Assembly: GCA_963932465.1 (NCBI GenBank)
Contig: OZ010789.1
Span: 598,391,968-598,455,967, forward strand
DNA: 64,000 nt
Direction of reading: 5' to 3'
Source of the DNA: Maratus speciosus
Lineage: Eukaryota; Arthropoda; Arachnida; Araneae; Salticidae
Part shown: positions 45,107-53,910 of the stretch, in pieces
How positions within the stretch are numbered: the first letter of the stretch is position 1
How the letters are laid out: each line of letters starts with the position of its first letter
Translations under genes and position numbers: made by a program
The notes under the pieces: model-generated
Databases searched by the model: none
What the model saw: only the letters and a program-made list of their open reading frames with translations
What the model was told of the DNA's origin: nothing

Positions 45107-46795
45107 TCATTCATGAATATCTTTCAGAAACATGTCCGGTGATATGGGTTTGATGGACTCTTTCTCAGACATGTAAGTTAGTGGTCGCGAATTTATAATA
45201 CTTTCGCAGTCAGCTAATACAGTTATCATCTCTTCATAGTTCAAACAGGCTTTTCCTAAGACTCTTTTTAATAGATCTTTCATCAATCTGATGAGCCGCT
45301 CCCACCATCCGCCCCACCAAGCAGCAGTCGGAGGGTTGAATTTCCATTTGAAAGAATTTATTGCTCCATACTTCTGTATGCGATTCCAGTTCAATCTTTT
45401 TAAGAAATTGGATGCACCAACAAAATTGGAACCGTTGTCGCAATATATAACAGAACATCTTCCTCTACGAGATACAAATCTTCGCAAAGCCATTAAAAAT
45501 GACTCTGTAGAAGCTGAAGTCACAAGCTCCAAATGCACAGCTCTGTAGATGGCACATGTAAATAAGATAACCCAACTCTTCTGTTTATTTTTAAGAAACA
45601 AAGGGCCAGCCAGATCAATGCCGATAATTTGAAATACAGCTGCATCTTTCACTCGATTTTCTGGCAGAGAAACTGGAGAAGATTCTAAATTCTTCGAATT
45701 AAATCTTTTACAAATGGTACATTTTGATAGAACAGAGCTCACAGTTCTTCTTCCATTCAAAATCCAGTATTTTTCTCTAAGCAAATTCAGAAGAATCTGA
45801 GGACCTGCATGACAATTTTTGCGGTGGTAATGTAAAATTAATCGTTTGACAACTTCATGATTTGAAGGAACAACCATAGGTGTGAGGAAATTCATATTGT
45901 CTTGTCTATACGTAATCTTAGTCTTTACACGTATTATGTCTTGTTCATCCTTAAACGTCTCCAGAGTTTTCAATCTCCCCTTCCTTTCATGGGAAAAACA
46001 TTCCTTTTGTATCATCCAAATTATCTTCGTTTCTGCTCTCTTAAATTCAAGATTCATCAATTCTCCTTTGATCTGTTCCTTTGGATTAGAAGAATTATAT
46101 CTGAAACGAAGTATCCAACCAACAAGACGTACGATTTTCTCATAACTGGAAAAATACTGGTAGTACCAGCTTTTCTCTGGACTTTCATCAACATTTACCA
46201 GTAATTTTGTAGACTTCAATTTTTCTTTTTCAATTTCTTCTTCGTTTATGTCTTGGCACTTGAAATCCATATATTTATAATATTTTTTAGAATCTTTAAG
46301 CCAAGATGGACCCTCCCACCATTTGAGAGATACCAGATGTCTTGCTTTACATCCTCTAGATGGCAGATCTGCTGGATTCATTTCACCAGGTATATGTTTC
46401 CATAAAACAGGATCAGTCAATTTTTTTATTTCTTGAACTCTGTTTCTAACAAAAACAGACCAGTTTTCTTTCCTGGATATCCATGCAAGCACTGTTGTGG
46501 AATCGCTCCAAAAATATCTTTCTATATCTTCCCAGCCCATAGCGTCAGTTACTGATTTAGCCAATCTAGCACCAATCAAAGCAGCTAAAAGTTCCATTCT
46601 AGGTATAGTTCCACATTTTAAAGGACCTATGCGGGATTTCGCTGCAAGAAGGAATAACTCTACACGATCTTTAGTTGCTATCCTCAAAAATATAACAGCA
46701 GCATACGCATACTGACTTGCATCACAAAATGTGTGAAGAGTACAACCTTTTAAATTATCTGGGGTGAACTGAATATATCTAGGAATCTGAATTTC
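45107..46795 (-). CDS. BEL/Pao polyprotein RNase H-integrase segment
   Basis: In frame with the gag-RT segment, beginning right after its TAA. RNase H: TFCDAS near the start, E32 in MELLAALIGA and D62 in WSDSTTVLAWI (numbered from codon 46687), then ADLPSRG near 106-112. Integrase: HHCC zinc-binding set H288, H293, C323, C326; catalytic D358 in IGIDLAGPL, D417 in YCDNGSNF and E463 in WWERLIRLMK. The frame stops at TGA 45109-45107 after SPDMFLKDIHE. There is no ATG near 46795, so without suppression of the upstream stop this part is unlikely to be made. Catalytic residues are all retained, which fits a very recent copy. Confidence 0.92.
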   Translation of the reverse strand, partial: EIQIPRYIQFTPDNLKGCTLHTFCDASQYAYAAVIFLRIATKDRVELFLLAAKSRIGPLKCGTIPRMELLAALIGARLAKSVTDAMGWEDIERYFWSDSTTVLAWISRKENWSVFVRNRVQEIKKLTDPVLWKHIPGEMNPADLPSRGCKARHLVSLKWWEGPSWLKDSKKYYKYMDFKCQDINEEEIEKEKLKSTKLLVNVDESPEKSWYYQYFSSYEKIVRLVGWILRFRYNSSNPKEQIKGELMNLEFKRAETKIIWMIQKECFSHERKGRLKTLETFKDEQDIIRVKTKITYRQDNMNFLTPMVVPSNHEVVKRLILHYHRKNCHAGPQILLNLLREKYWILNGRRTVSSVLSKCTICKRFNSKNLESSPVSLPENRVKDAAVFQIIGIDLAGPLFLKNKQKSWVILFTCAIYRAVHLELVTSASTESFLMALRRFVSRRGRCSVIYCDNGSNFVGASNFLKRLNWNRIQKYGAINSFKWKFNPPTAAWWGGWWERLIRLMKDLLKRVLGKACLNYEEMITVLADCESIINSRPLTYMSEKESIKPISPDMFLKDIHE

Positions 46796-49700
46796 TTATA
46801 AACAATTTAATTCATGAAACCATTCAATAAATTCATTTTTTATATCGCTAGTAACTTCTTCATCCCACGTGATTCCTTCTTTCCATGTTTTCTGTAACAT
46901 CATCTTGGGACATATCATAACTGGAGCAGTAAAACCAATTGGATCAAAAACTTTATGTGCAACTGATAGCATGATTCTTTTTGTTATTTTTTCTATATTT
47001 ATATCTTTCGTCCAGCTTACGTTAACTTTTAAAACGTCTAGAAGTCTGTTCCATTGTAATCCCAGTACAGCAGTTTCTTCGCTATTTTCGATATTGTTTC
47101 TTTCTTCTGTCTGTTCCCATCCTCTCAACTCAAATCCACCTTTAGCCATAAGAGATTTAGAATCAGTTATAAACCTTTCCAATTCTTCCTGTGTGTGGAC
47201 ACTAGCAACGGCATTGTCAACATAAAAGCTTCTCAGTAATTGCTGTTTAAGATTGGGGTCGTATTCTTCATCGTTTTTAATGTGATATTCTATGACGGAA
47301 CCGAGAAGAAAAGGAGAGCTTTTGACTCCAAACACCACTCTAGTATGTCGAAACATTCTAATATTTCTTTCTTCTGGATTACTCCACCACAAGAAACGCA
47401 AATAGTCCCGATCTTCTTTACGAATAGCTATTTGTAAAAATGCTTTCTTGATATCAGCTACAACACCAAATTTATTTTTTCTAAATCGTAAGAGAATGTC
47501 AGGAATTAATTCAATAAGGTTTGGCCCACAATGCAAACATTGATTCAAAGATGGATGGTTCTGCATTCTAGCTGATGCGTCAAACACTGGACGAATGGGA
47601 GTTGTACTGCTCTCTTTTATTACTGGTCGATGAGGTAAATAATTTCCATAAAGGTTCATTTCAGCCTGTGGAATTTCCTCTATAATTTGATCATCAAGCC
47701 ACCCTAAAAGTATTTTTTCATACCTTTGATAAATGTTATCGGAAAGCAACTTGTTTGTAACGTTACTCAATCTTTTCTTGGCTAAACTCAAATTATCAGG
47801 TAAAGGTGGTGTATCTTCTGACCATGGCAAAGAAACTTCATAACGATTATCTTTATTCATTTTTACTGTCTGTAAAAAATGCTCTTTAACCTGACGATCA
47901 ATCTCCATTTTAGATTGTTTTTCAATCGGATCATTTATTCCAAGCAAATCCAATTTCCATAAATCAGCAATCTCTGCTTCCTTTACAAACATAGACGTAA
48001 CTGACAAAGCTAAATTTTCTTTAGACGCATTATCTTGAGGCACTTTTCCCATTAAGGTCCAACCTAAAAATGTTTCCAGTGCTACTAATCCCGACGAGAG
48101 TATTTCTCTACGACCTGTCAGTAATTTTCCCATTACATCAGCTCCAATCAATATTTGAATAGATTCTGGAGTTTCACCAACATCCGTCAAAGTGATGCCT
48201 TTTTCCGATAATTCTTTAAACCAGGATCCTTTTCCTACTGGCATAACATTTTCACATATAATGTTTTGATCCAAAACCTCAAAATTACATTTAAAATTTT
48301 CTTTCAAATCGCTTAATCTTACCTTGTAGTAATGATGATTATAATCCTTTGTTATGACTCCGCCAAAAAGGGAATGAGAAACTTTTTCTTCTCGAAGAGG
48401 TAAATACTTCATTTCTTCGGCTAAATGTTTTAAAATATACGATCTCTGAGAACCTGAGTCCAAAATTAGTCTAACATCTTTCTTTTTGTTTTCGGAAAAT
48501 ATTTTTGCCTTTATCGTCTGAAGGAACACTTTAGGATTTCTATTGAAATTGGCCATATTTACTTCTTTTCCAGGCGACTTTTCTGTGTCTTCCTCTTTCT
48601 TTTCATTCAGCTTATTCTTATCGAGCGTTTGACACATCACAGACGCATGTCTTTTATCACAAAAGAAACACTCCAAGATAGCTCTACATTGCTTCGTTGT
48701 GTGACCTGTTGCCAAACATAAAAAACAACATCTTTTGTCCTTCAATATATTCTGCTTTTCATTAAAACTCATCTTCCGTGCCGAAAAGCATTCTGAACTC
48801 AGATGTCTTCCTTTGTAAAAAACGCAATTTTTCCTTAAATCTGGTCTTGAAGAAGTTGTTAATAAAGTAGCAGCAGTTGGTAAATATTTAGTACCATCGT
48901 TGTGACTTTTGTTTTTTCTAAAGATCGCGTCATCTTTTCTCGCTAAACCAAAACCTGTCACTGCCAAATTAATTCTTTCATCTCCTTCAACTTCAGATTT
49001 GAGAAACGCCATTAAATTATCTAGGCGCTCTTTTGCATCAGAACTAACCGAATTCGTATGTGTTCGATTCCACGCTTTCAAAAATTCAGCAGTAAAACAA
49101 GATTCTACCATTGGATATAATATTGAAGCACATTTATCCGTTGTGACACCTAACGTCTCAAGAGCTCGTAAATACAACTCAAGTTTATCATACAATGATG
49201 TAATAGAAAATTTTCCTTTTGATTGCACAGATATAATTAATTTTAATAATTCTCGCACATACACTTCAACCAAAAGATCTTCCCTACCGAAACGAGCCTT
49301 AAGACTCTCTATAGCTTTGGCATAGTTAGCGGCAGTTGGCGGAAAACTATCAACAACTTCTCGCGCTCTAGATCCAGTGATAGTTGCTTGGATCAAATAC
49401 TGGAATTTATTTTCTGGCGCAATATCTTGATCATTGTGAATCTGTTCAAACTGGCTCCAAAATGGCAACCATTCCTTTAAATCACCATCAAATTGGCGAA
49501 ATTCCAACTTGGGCAACGTAAATTTCTTTTTAGAATGATTAGTTTCGTAATCATTTGAAATGTACTCACATTGCATTTTTCCCTGTGACTGAGTCTTTGC
49601 TAATTCTAATTGATGATTTAATTCCAACTTTTTTAACTCTACTTCCGACTTCTCCTTTAATTCTAGCTTTTTTAATTCTTGATCCGACTTCTCCTTTAAT

Positions 49701-49951
49701 TCTAGCTTTTTTAATTCTTGATCCGACTTCTCCTTTTCTAACTTCTTAGCCTCGTTTTCTTTTTCCTTTCTCTCAGCAACAGCATTGGATAAAATTTCTT
49801 GTACAAAAGCGGGATCCTGTTTATATTCATTACTATTGAAAATAATTTCCTTTAGTGTCCCAATCGTATAATCTTGCGGGATTGTTTCCCCAAGCTCTTC
49901 TACCACGAACTTTAAGTCGACCTTTTTAAAATTTTTAACGGCTTGAAACAT
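46796..49951 (-). CDS. BEL/Pao polyprotein gag-protease-reverse transcriptase segment, 1051 aa
   Basis: Starts MFQAVKNFKK, 51 bases inside the 5' LTR edge. Residues 1-60 are a helical gag start. Residues 61-120 form a charged coiled coil with the repeat SDQELKKLELKEK twice and SEVELKKLEL once. Residues ~145-330 are the DUF1759-type gag core (KLEFRQFDGDLKEWLPFW). A zinc knuckle has C409, C412, H417, C422, with further Cys/His pairs around 376-440. The aspartic protease has D498-S-G. Reverse transcriptase spans ~780-970: D833 in VVADIKKAF, SSPFLLG, and Y910-V-D-N, where most reverse transcriptases have YVDD (YVDN occurs in Pao elements). The segment ends at TAA 46798-46796, after HELNCL, with the next segment in the same frame. 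Product: capsid-like particle protein plus replication enzymes. Confidence 0.94.
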   Translation of the reverse strand: MFQAVKNFKKVDLKFVVEELGETIPQDYTIGTLKEIIFNSNEYKQDPAFVQEILSNAVAERKEKENEAKKLEKEKSDQELKKLELKEKSDQELKKLELKEKSEVELKKLELNHQLELAKTQSQGKMQCEYISNDYETNHSKKKFTLPKLEFRQFDGDLKEWLPFWSQFEQIHNDQDIAPENKFQYLIQATITGSRAREVVDSFPPTAANYAKAIESLKARFGREDLLVEVYVRELLKLIISVQSKGKFSITSLYDKLELYLRALETLGVTTDKCASILYPMVESCFTAEFLKAWNRTHTNSVSSDAKERLDNLMAFLKSEVEGDERINLAVTGFGLARKDDAIFRKNKSHNDGTKYLPTAATLLTTSSRPDLRKNCVFYKGRHLSSECFSARKMSFNEKQNILKDKRCCFLCLATGHTTKQCRAILECFFCDKRHASVMCQTLDKNKLNEKKEEDTEKSPGKEVNMANFNRNPKVFLQTIKAKIFSENKKKDVRLILDSGSQRSYILKHLAEEMKYLPLREEKVSHSLFGGVITKDYNHHYYKVRLSDLKENFKCNFEVLDQNIICENVMPVGKGSWFKELSEKGITLTDVGETPESIQILIGADVMGKLLTGRREILSSGLVALETFLGWTLMGKVPQDNASKENLALSVTSMFVKEAEIADLWKLDLLGINDPIEKQSKMEIDRQVKEHFLQTVKMNKDNRYEVSLPWSEDTPPLPDNLSLAKKRLSNVTNKLLSDNIYQRYEKILLGWLDDQIIEEIPQAEMNLYGNYLPHRPVIKESSTTPIRPVFDASARMQNHPSLNQCLHCGPNLIELIPDILLRFRKNKFGVVADIKKAFLQIAIRKEDRDYLRFLWWSNPEERNIRMFRHTRVVFGVKSSPFLLGSVIEYHIKNDEEYDPNLKQQLLRSFYVDNAVASVHTQEELERFITDSKSLMAKGGFELRGWEQTEERNNIENSEETAVLGLQWNRLLDVLKVNVSWTKDINIEKITKRIMLSVAHKVFDPIGFTAPVMICPKMMLQKTWKEGITWDEEVTSDIKNEFIEWFHELNCL

Positions 49952-49980
49952 TTTGCATCAAATAAATATTGTAAAATGTC

Positions 49981-49999
49981 CTGTCGCGCCGGACGCCAC
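49981..49999 (-). other. BEL/Pao primer binding site
   Basis: Two bases after the 5' LTR the minus strand reads TGGCGTCCGGCGCGACAG, beginning TGG as expected for pairing to a tRNA 3' end. The tRNA was not identified. Confidence 0.65.
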
Positions 50000-50001
50000 A
50001 A

Positions 50002-50295
50002 TGTTAATTAAAGCATTCAAAAAGGATGTTATTTTAACAACCCAGCTTTCAGAATATAATGCGGACGCCAATTATGTATTTATGAACTTAAAATGTACAT
50101 AAAGAAGTCAATTAACTTCTCAAAACAAAAATAATTTATTTACCGGTAAAGCTTTTTACCTTCTTCCATAAAAATATTCAAACAATAATAAACAATACAA
50201 TTTCTGATTCACGTTACATCATATATAAAAGGTATCACGAGAATAAAGATGAGAGGATAATAACAAATAAATAAACATGGACAATAGATTTAACA
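50002..50295 (-). repeat. BEL/Pao 5' LTR
   Basis: 294 bp, identical to 44272-44565 by eye except one base. As the upstream LTR of a minus-strand element it should hold the promoter; I do not assign a TATA box. Confidence 0.95.
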
Positions 50296-50851
50296 CCTTA
50301 TAAGTAACTCATATCCCAAATTGCATATTTCTATTCCCTTCAGTAACGCAAAAATCGCATTTTTAGAACGTTTTTTGCTCCTGCACCCCCTTCGGGGTAG
50401 TAGCACCGACATAAAATATAGCCTATGTTCTAAGTTGGACTAACACTATCATTTTGATACCATTACTTTTTAAATCGGTTTGGTATTTCCTGAGATTATG
50501 TAGAAACTACCATTTAGAACGTTTTTTAGAACGCTTTTTGTGCATCTTCACCCTTTTTAAATTTCGAATTGTTTAAGAACTGTTCTTAGACATCATTTAT
50601 ATCTTATAGGTAACTAATATTCCGAATTTCATATTTCTAGGCCCTTCAGTAACGCAAAAATCGCATTTTTAGAACGTTTTTTGCTCCTGCACCCGCTTTG
50701 GGGTAGTGGCACCGACATAAAATATAGCCTATGTTCTAAGTTGGACTAACACCATCATTTTGATACCATTACTTTTGGAATCGGTTCGGTAGTTCCTGAG
50801 CTTACCTCCTACAAATAAACAATTTTTTCCTCTTTATAATAGGAGTATAGA

Positions 50852-51051
50852 TAAGCGTAGTATAAAGTTTCTTGTAAATACCATTGTTGATAATTATTGT
50901 TCGGTATATATTACTATTGCATAACTTCTCGATTATTATTAATCACCTAATATAACTTAAAATTTGAAATATATATATATATTAAAGATGAGGAAAAATT
51001 GTATATACAACAATACATTTGCTTTGGTTTAATCTAAATTTAATATATATA
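50852..51051. other. AT-rich spacer
   Basis: Contains a short (TA)n run near 50971-50982; otherwise nothing recognised. Confidence 0.4.
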
Positions 51052-51108
51052 ATACGTGATTTATCGCATTGCCAAGGTAGCGTAGAGTGAACAATGCAAA
51101 AAAAAATT

Positions 51109-51178
51109 CCCAAGCTGGTAAACGAACCCGGAACCCTTGGAACAGCTCTCCAAGTGCTCTACCATTTAAGCTACGAGG
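51109..51178 (-). other. tRNA-like sequence (left arm)
   Basis: Minus strand: an A-box-like TAGCTTAAATGGTAGAGC followed ~30 bases later by GGGTTCGTTTACC. An internal stem CTTGGA/TCCAAG is possible where the anticodon arm should be, but there is no T33 and no acceptor stem. Not a functional tRNA; it may still act as a pol III promoter. Confidence 0.55.
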
Positions 51179-51365
51179 TCGATGTTTATATATTAAGAAA
51201 AATGCGCTGAATATGCGCGTGAGATCAACTCCGTAACTGTTTGTCAGCCGTAGGTCGCATTTCACCGTTGGCAGTAGAGCTGAAAGGTACGCTTTTCTGA
51301 CTCTCTGTCCACCTCTCTCCCCCCCCCCTCTTTTTACACAATGTCTTAGTTTTAACTTTTATTTT

Positions 51366-51412
51366 AAGCACTGATGAGGAAACCTTAGAGGTTTTGAAAC
51401 AGCTGTATGCTT
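51366..51412 (+). ncRNA. Candidate type I hammerhead ribozyme with minimal stem III
   Basis: Core parts in order: stem I strand AAGCA (51366-51370), conserved CTGATGA (51371-51377), stem II GAAACC/GGTTTT (51379-51384 with 51390-51395, loop TTAGA), conserved GAAA (51396-51399), short stem III with C-AG-CT-G, cleavage triplet GTA (51405-51407), and stem I strand TGCTT (51408-51412). Cleavage would follow A51407. This arrangement, with a two-base stem III, is the type seen in Penelope-like elements and in SINE-like satellites. Weak points: an extra G (51378) between the core and stem II, and a G-T closing pair. Activity is not shown. Confidence 0.6.
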
Positions 51413-51520
51413 TTAAACACATTTTATTTGTGCCTTTATACGTTGTTTCTTCTTTTTCTTAATATATTGGCACAAAGTACAATCCTTCCCCACTTTTTAC
51501 GATGTTTATATATGTTTAAT

Positions 51521-51690
51521 ATATGTTTGTAAAGCTGCAACTGCAACATCAGATGGAATAGTCTTCATGAACACACAATCCTGCTGCGAAACATGAGACA
51601 CAAATAAACCCCGCATCGGTTTCGACGCAGGATTGTGTACTTATGAAGACTATTCCATCTTCTGCTGCAGTTGCAGCCTTACCAACATAT
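51521..51690. repeat. Inverted repeat with ~70-bp arms
   Basis: Arms 51521-51592 and 51619-51690 pair strongly, for example GATGGAATAGTCTTCATGA with a right-arm counterpart containing GAAGACTATTCCATC, separated by a ~26-base loop. It lies wholly between the hammerhead-like motif and the right tRNA-like arm. Confidence 0.85.
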
Positions 51691-51716
51691 GTAGGAAATG
51701 CTAAGCTGGGCATCGT

Positions 51717-51788
51717 CCTCGTAGCTTAAATGGTAGAGCACTCGCAGGGCTATTCCAAGGGTTCCGTGTTCGATTCCCGACTTGGGCA
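51717..51788 (+). other. tRNA-like sequence (right arm)
   Basis: Inverted counterpart of 51109-51178 with A-box TAGCTTAAATGGTAGAGC and B-box TGTTCGATTCCC. No pairing acceptor stem and no proper anticodon stem, so a tRNA-derived sequence and not a gene. Confidence 0.55.
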
Positions 51789-51840
51789 TATTTCGCATTG
51801 TTGGTTCTACGCTTCGTTAGTAATGTGATAAATCACGTAT

Positions 51841-52155
51841 TTATTTATGTATATATTCAATAATTTCGAGCGTAATTTCACTTTTGAAAATTAATTGAAA
51901 AATTTATTAAAATTATGTATCTAAATTTAATTTTAAAATTTTCGTTTCGGAAAGATTCGTCGGAAACTTTGCTTCACTTTTCATTTAAATTATTGCCATT
52001 TTTTAATACATACTTTCTAACACAGTTTAACACGTGTATGAATTCATTTGTCGGTATGCCTGTCTTTCTGCCTAATCGTGCTCGAACTGCGATCATTAAA
52101 TAAATTAAAAAGCATGCAAGCATTAAAAGCATGTTCTTACATTTAAAAAGTCATA
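51841..52155. other. No feature recognised
   Basis: AT-rich spacer; a 62-codon frame at 51915-52103 has no familiar motif. Confidence 0.4.
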
Positions 52156-52290
52156 TATATTACTGTAAATAAAACAAAAATCTTTGAGGTTACTAAGAGT
52201 TTTCTAGGAAACTGGGATGCCTTGAACTTTTAATGTAACTGCAACAACAACAAAATAATCATGTAACAGATTCACGTTTACACTGTAATA
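52156..52290. mobile_element. Decayed copy of the 14371-14574 MITE
   Basis: Contains CTAGGAAACTGGGATGCC, then AATGTAACTGCAACAACAAC and ATGTAACAGATTC, and ends TACACTGTAAT. These are the same blocks as the left half of the palindromic MITE, with the right half largely lost. Confidence 0.6.
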
Positions 52291-53159
52291 TATATATATA
52301 TATATGTAATATTGCTAAGAATTTTCTAAGAAAATGACCAGGAGAGGGCCAACCTTGTTAATCACAGATTTTGATTATTTTAATATATGTTGTATGGTAG
52401 AGACCCCTTAGTCTCAGGTTTAACGGATTTTATCCAACGCAACTTAGTTCTTGAGAAACCGGGGGGGGGGGAGGGGGGTATAATAGAAGTACACAACTTA
52501 AATACTTACTTTGTAACTAAAGGGATAGGTTGGTTGGCGTTTGCCGGCTGATCCACGGGCCCGGGTTCAATACTGGGACGCGTTACATTTGTTTTTACCA
52601 TTTTTTGTTTTATAAATATATTCGTAAGTATAACTTAATAATCTCATTGTCAATTAAAATTTATAATATTGTATATCAATTATAATTTTAACCTATTTAT
52701 TTTTTTACTTTTAACTAAATAGTAGTATAAAACATCATAAAACTGTTAATTTTTTTAAAATCACTTTTAAAATGTACTTCATATACTCTTTATCGATGCA
52801 ATGATATTCAGCAATTGTGTCAATTCGTGATTTTAGAAACATCATTTACGCATTGCTTTAACAAAGGAAGTCAATGTGATAATACTATTATTCTTTTTTT
52901 AAAGTAACAAGCATAATTATATTAAAAATTAGCATCAGAATTAAATTACAGCCGACTTTTAGCATATTAAAGATTTTGAAATTTGTAATACGTATGCTTG
53001 CACTTTCAATTATTTTGCTTTCCCCATTTATCTTCTTTCTGCTTTTATTTTCATTCCATTTGAATATTCTCTTATTTTATCATAACTAGATGGCACCACA
53101 ACTGATTTTGTCACGATTTTGGAATTTTTGGAGATTGGCTCTCTCCTTGTGAGATGCCT
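52291..53159. other. Low-complexity and tRNA-like remnant; no gene
   Basis: Holds a poly-G run at 52462-52485 and, at 52545-52590, a GGGCCCGGGTTCAATACTGG block that resembles a tRNA B-box without a convincing A-box. The rest is AT-rich. Confidence 0.35.
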
Positions 53160-53720
53160 ATAAATTTTTATGTAACGGCAACAAAAAAAATCATGTAATT
53201 ATCCCATTTTTCATCACAATGTACAGACAAAAGTTCAGAAAGCTTACAGTTTTGTGACGGATTTCTGTTGCTTTTACAAAAACTAGTTTTGTAGATTTAT
53301 AACTTTTTTCATCACACTGTACAAATAAAAGTTTTATAAGCTTACAGTTTAGTAACGGATTTCTGTTGCTTTTACAAAAACTAGTTTTGTAGATTTGCAT
53401 CTTTTTTCATCACAGTGTACAAATAAAATTTAGTAAGTTTACAGTTTAGTATCGGATTTCTGTTGCTTTTACAAAAACTAGTTTTGTAGATTTATATCTT
53501 ATTTCATCACATTGTGCAAATAAAAGTTCAATAAGCTTACAGTTTAGTAACGGATTTTGTTGCTTTTACAAAAACCAGTTTTGTAGATTTATATATTTTT
53601 TCATCACAGTTTACAGATAAAAGTTTAGTAAGCTTACAGTTTAGTAACGTTTAGTAACTGCTGCTTGTACAAAAAATAGTTTTGTAGATTTACAACTTTT
53701 TGTGCAGTGTATAAAAGAAA
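53160..53720. repeat. 97-98-bp tandem repeat, five units
   Basis: The marker TACAAAAACTAGTTTTGTAG recurs at 53275, 53373, 53470, 53567 (one change) and 53668 (two changes), spaced 98, 97, 97 and 101. Each unit contains TTTCATCACANTGTACA and TAAGCTTACAGTTTAGTAAC. Sequence before the first unit (TTATGTAACGGCAACAAAAA) matches the interior of the palindromic MITE, suggesting that the array grew from a MITE copy. Confidence 0.85.
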
Positions 53721-53750
53721 ACGTTTATGCATTTTGTAACTACTCAATTA

Positions 53751-53910
53751 ATACGAGTTGTCATTTTGCAACAGGGTTAAAAAATGCCCATGTAGGATTT
53801 GTACCAGGGACCTTGGCATAAGCTCTACCAACTCAGCTATCCTGTAATTACCCAGTTTCAAATCCTGGCCTGGAAACTTTTTCATCCAGTTGGAAAATTA
53901 CAACTCGTAT
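53751..53910 (-). mobile_element. Short hairpin element with tRNA-like core
   Basis: ATACGAGTTGTCATTTT at the left and AAAATTACAACTCGTAT at the right are inverted ends around a minus-strand tRNA-like stretch (53786-53846). That stretch has A-box TAGCTGAGTTGGTAGAGC and B-box-like GGTACAAATCC, only ~61 nt because the anticodon arm is reduced. Architecture recalls half of the 51052-51840 element. Confidence 0.5.

Larger units (their letters stand above)
44272..50295 (-). mobile_element. BEL/Pao LTR retrotransposon, full length, 6024 bp
   Basis: Two 294-bp LTRs (44272-44565 and 50002-50295) bound it, with a 5-bp target duplication CCTTA (44267-44271 and 50296-50300) typical of BEL/Pao. Orientation is minus. 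The order is 5' LTR, primer site, gag-pol in one frame, polypurine tract, 3' LTR. It sits inside a 303-bp unit of the Helitron-like element. Domain order (gag, CCHC, protease, RT, RNase H, integrase) and the DUF1759/DUF1758/Peptidase_A17-type sequence assign it to Pao-like elements. No envelope frame is present. Two in-frame stops interrupt the polyprotein. Confidence 0.95.
41843..50851 (-). mobile_element. Non-autonomous Helitron-like element, copy 2 (split by BEL/Pao insertion)
   Basis: Minus-strand 5' end TCTATACTCCTATTATAAAG preceded by A, and 3' end with the same GC-rich hairpin as copy 1 followed by GGTTTGCTAG and T. So it ends CTAG where copy 1 ends CTAA, both CTRR. Without the BEL element (44272-50295) and one target copy it is about 3.0 kb. 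It contains about nine ~303-bp units, against ~11 in copy 1. The last unit before the right edge is nearly identical in wording to its neighbour. Confidence 0.7.
51052..51840. mobile_element. Foldback element with tRNA-like arms and a candidate hammerhead ribozyme
   Basis: The ends ATACGTGATTTATC (left) and GATAAATCACGTAT (right) open ~130-bp inverted arms (51052-51178 and 51717-51840). Each arm includes a tRNA-like sequence pointing outward (minus on the left, plus on the right). Between them lie a hammerhead-like motif (51366-51412) and a separate stem-loop (51521-51690). No coding sequence is credible. I do not know a described family with this layout. tRNA-like pol III boxes plus hammerheads do occur together in schistosome SINE-like satellites. 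Confidence 0.65.

Noticed and set aside
49625..49740. Minisatellite of ~39 bp
   Set aside because: The repeat is in frame inside the BEL/Pao gag and encodes the SDQELKKLELKEK coiled-coil repeat, so it is coding structure.
44862..49749. Plus-strand frames of 60-140 codons across the BEL/Pao element
   Set aside because: All are antisense shadows of the minus-strand polyprotein.
51109..51788. Functional tRNA genes
   Set aside because: A- and B-box-like sequences are present but there is no acceptor stem, no proper anticodon stem and no T33.
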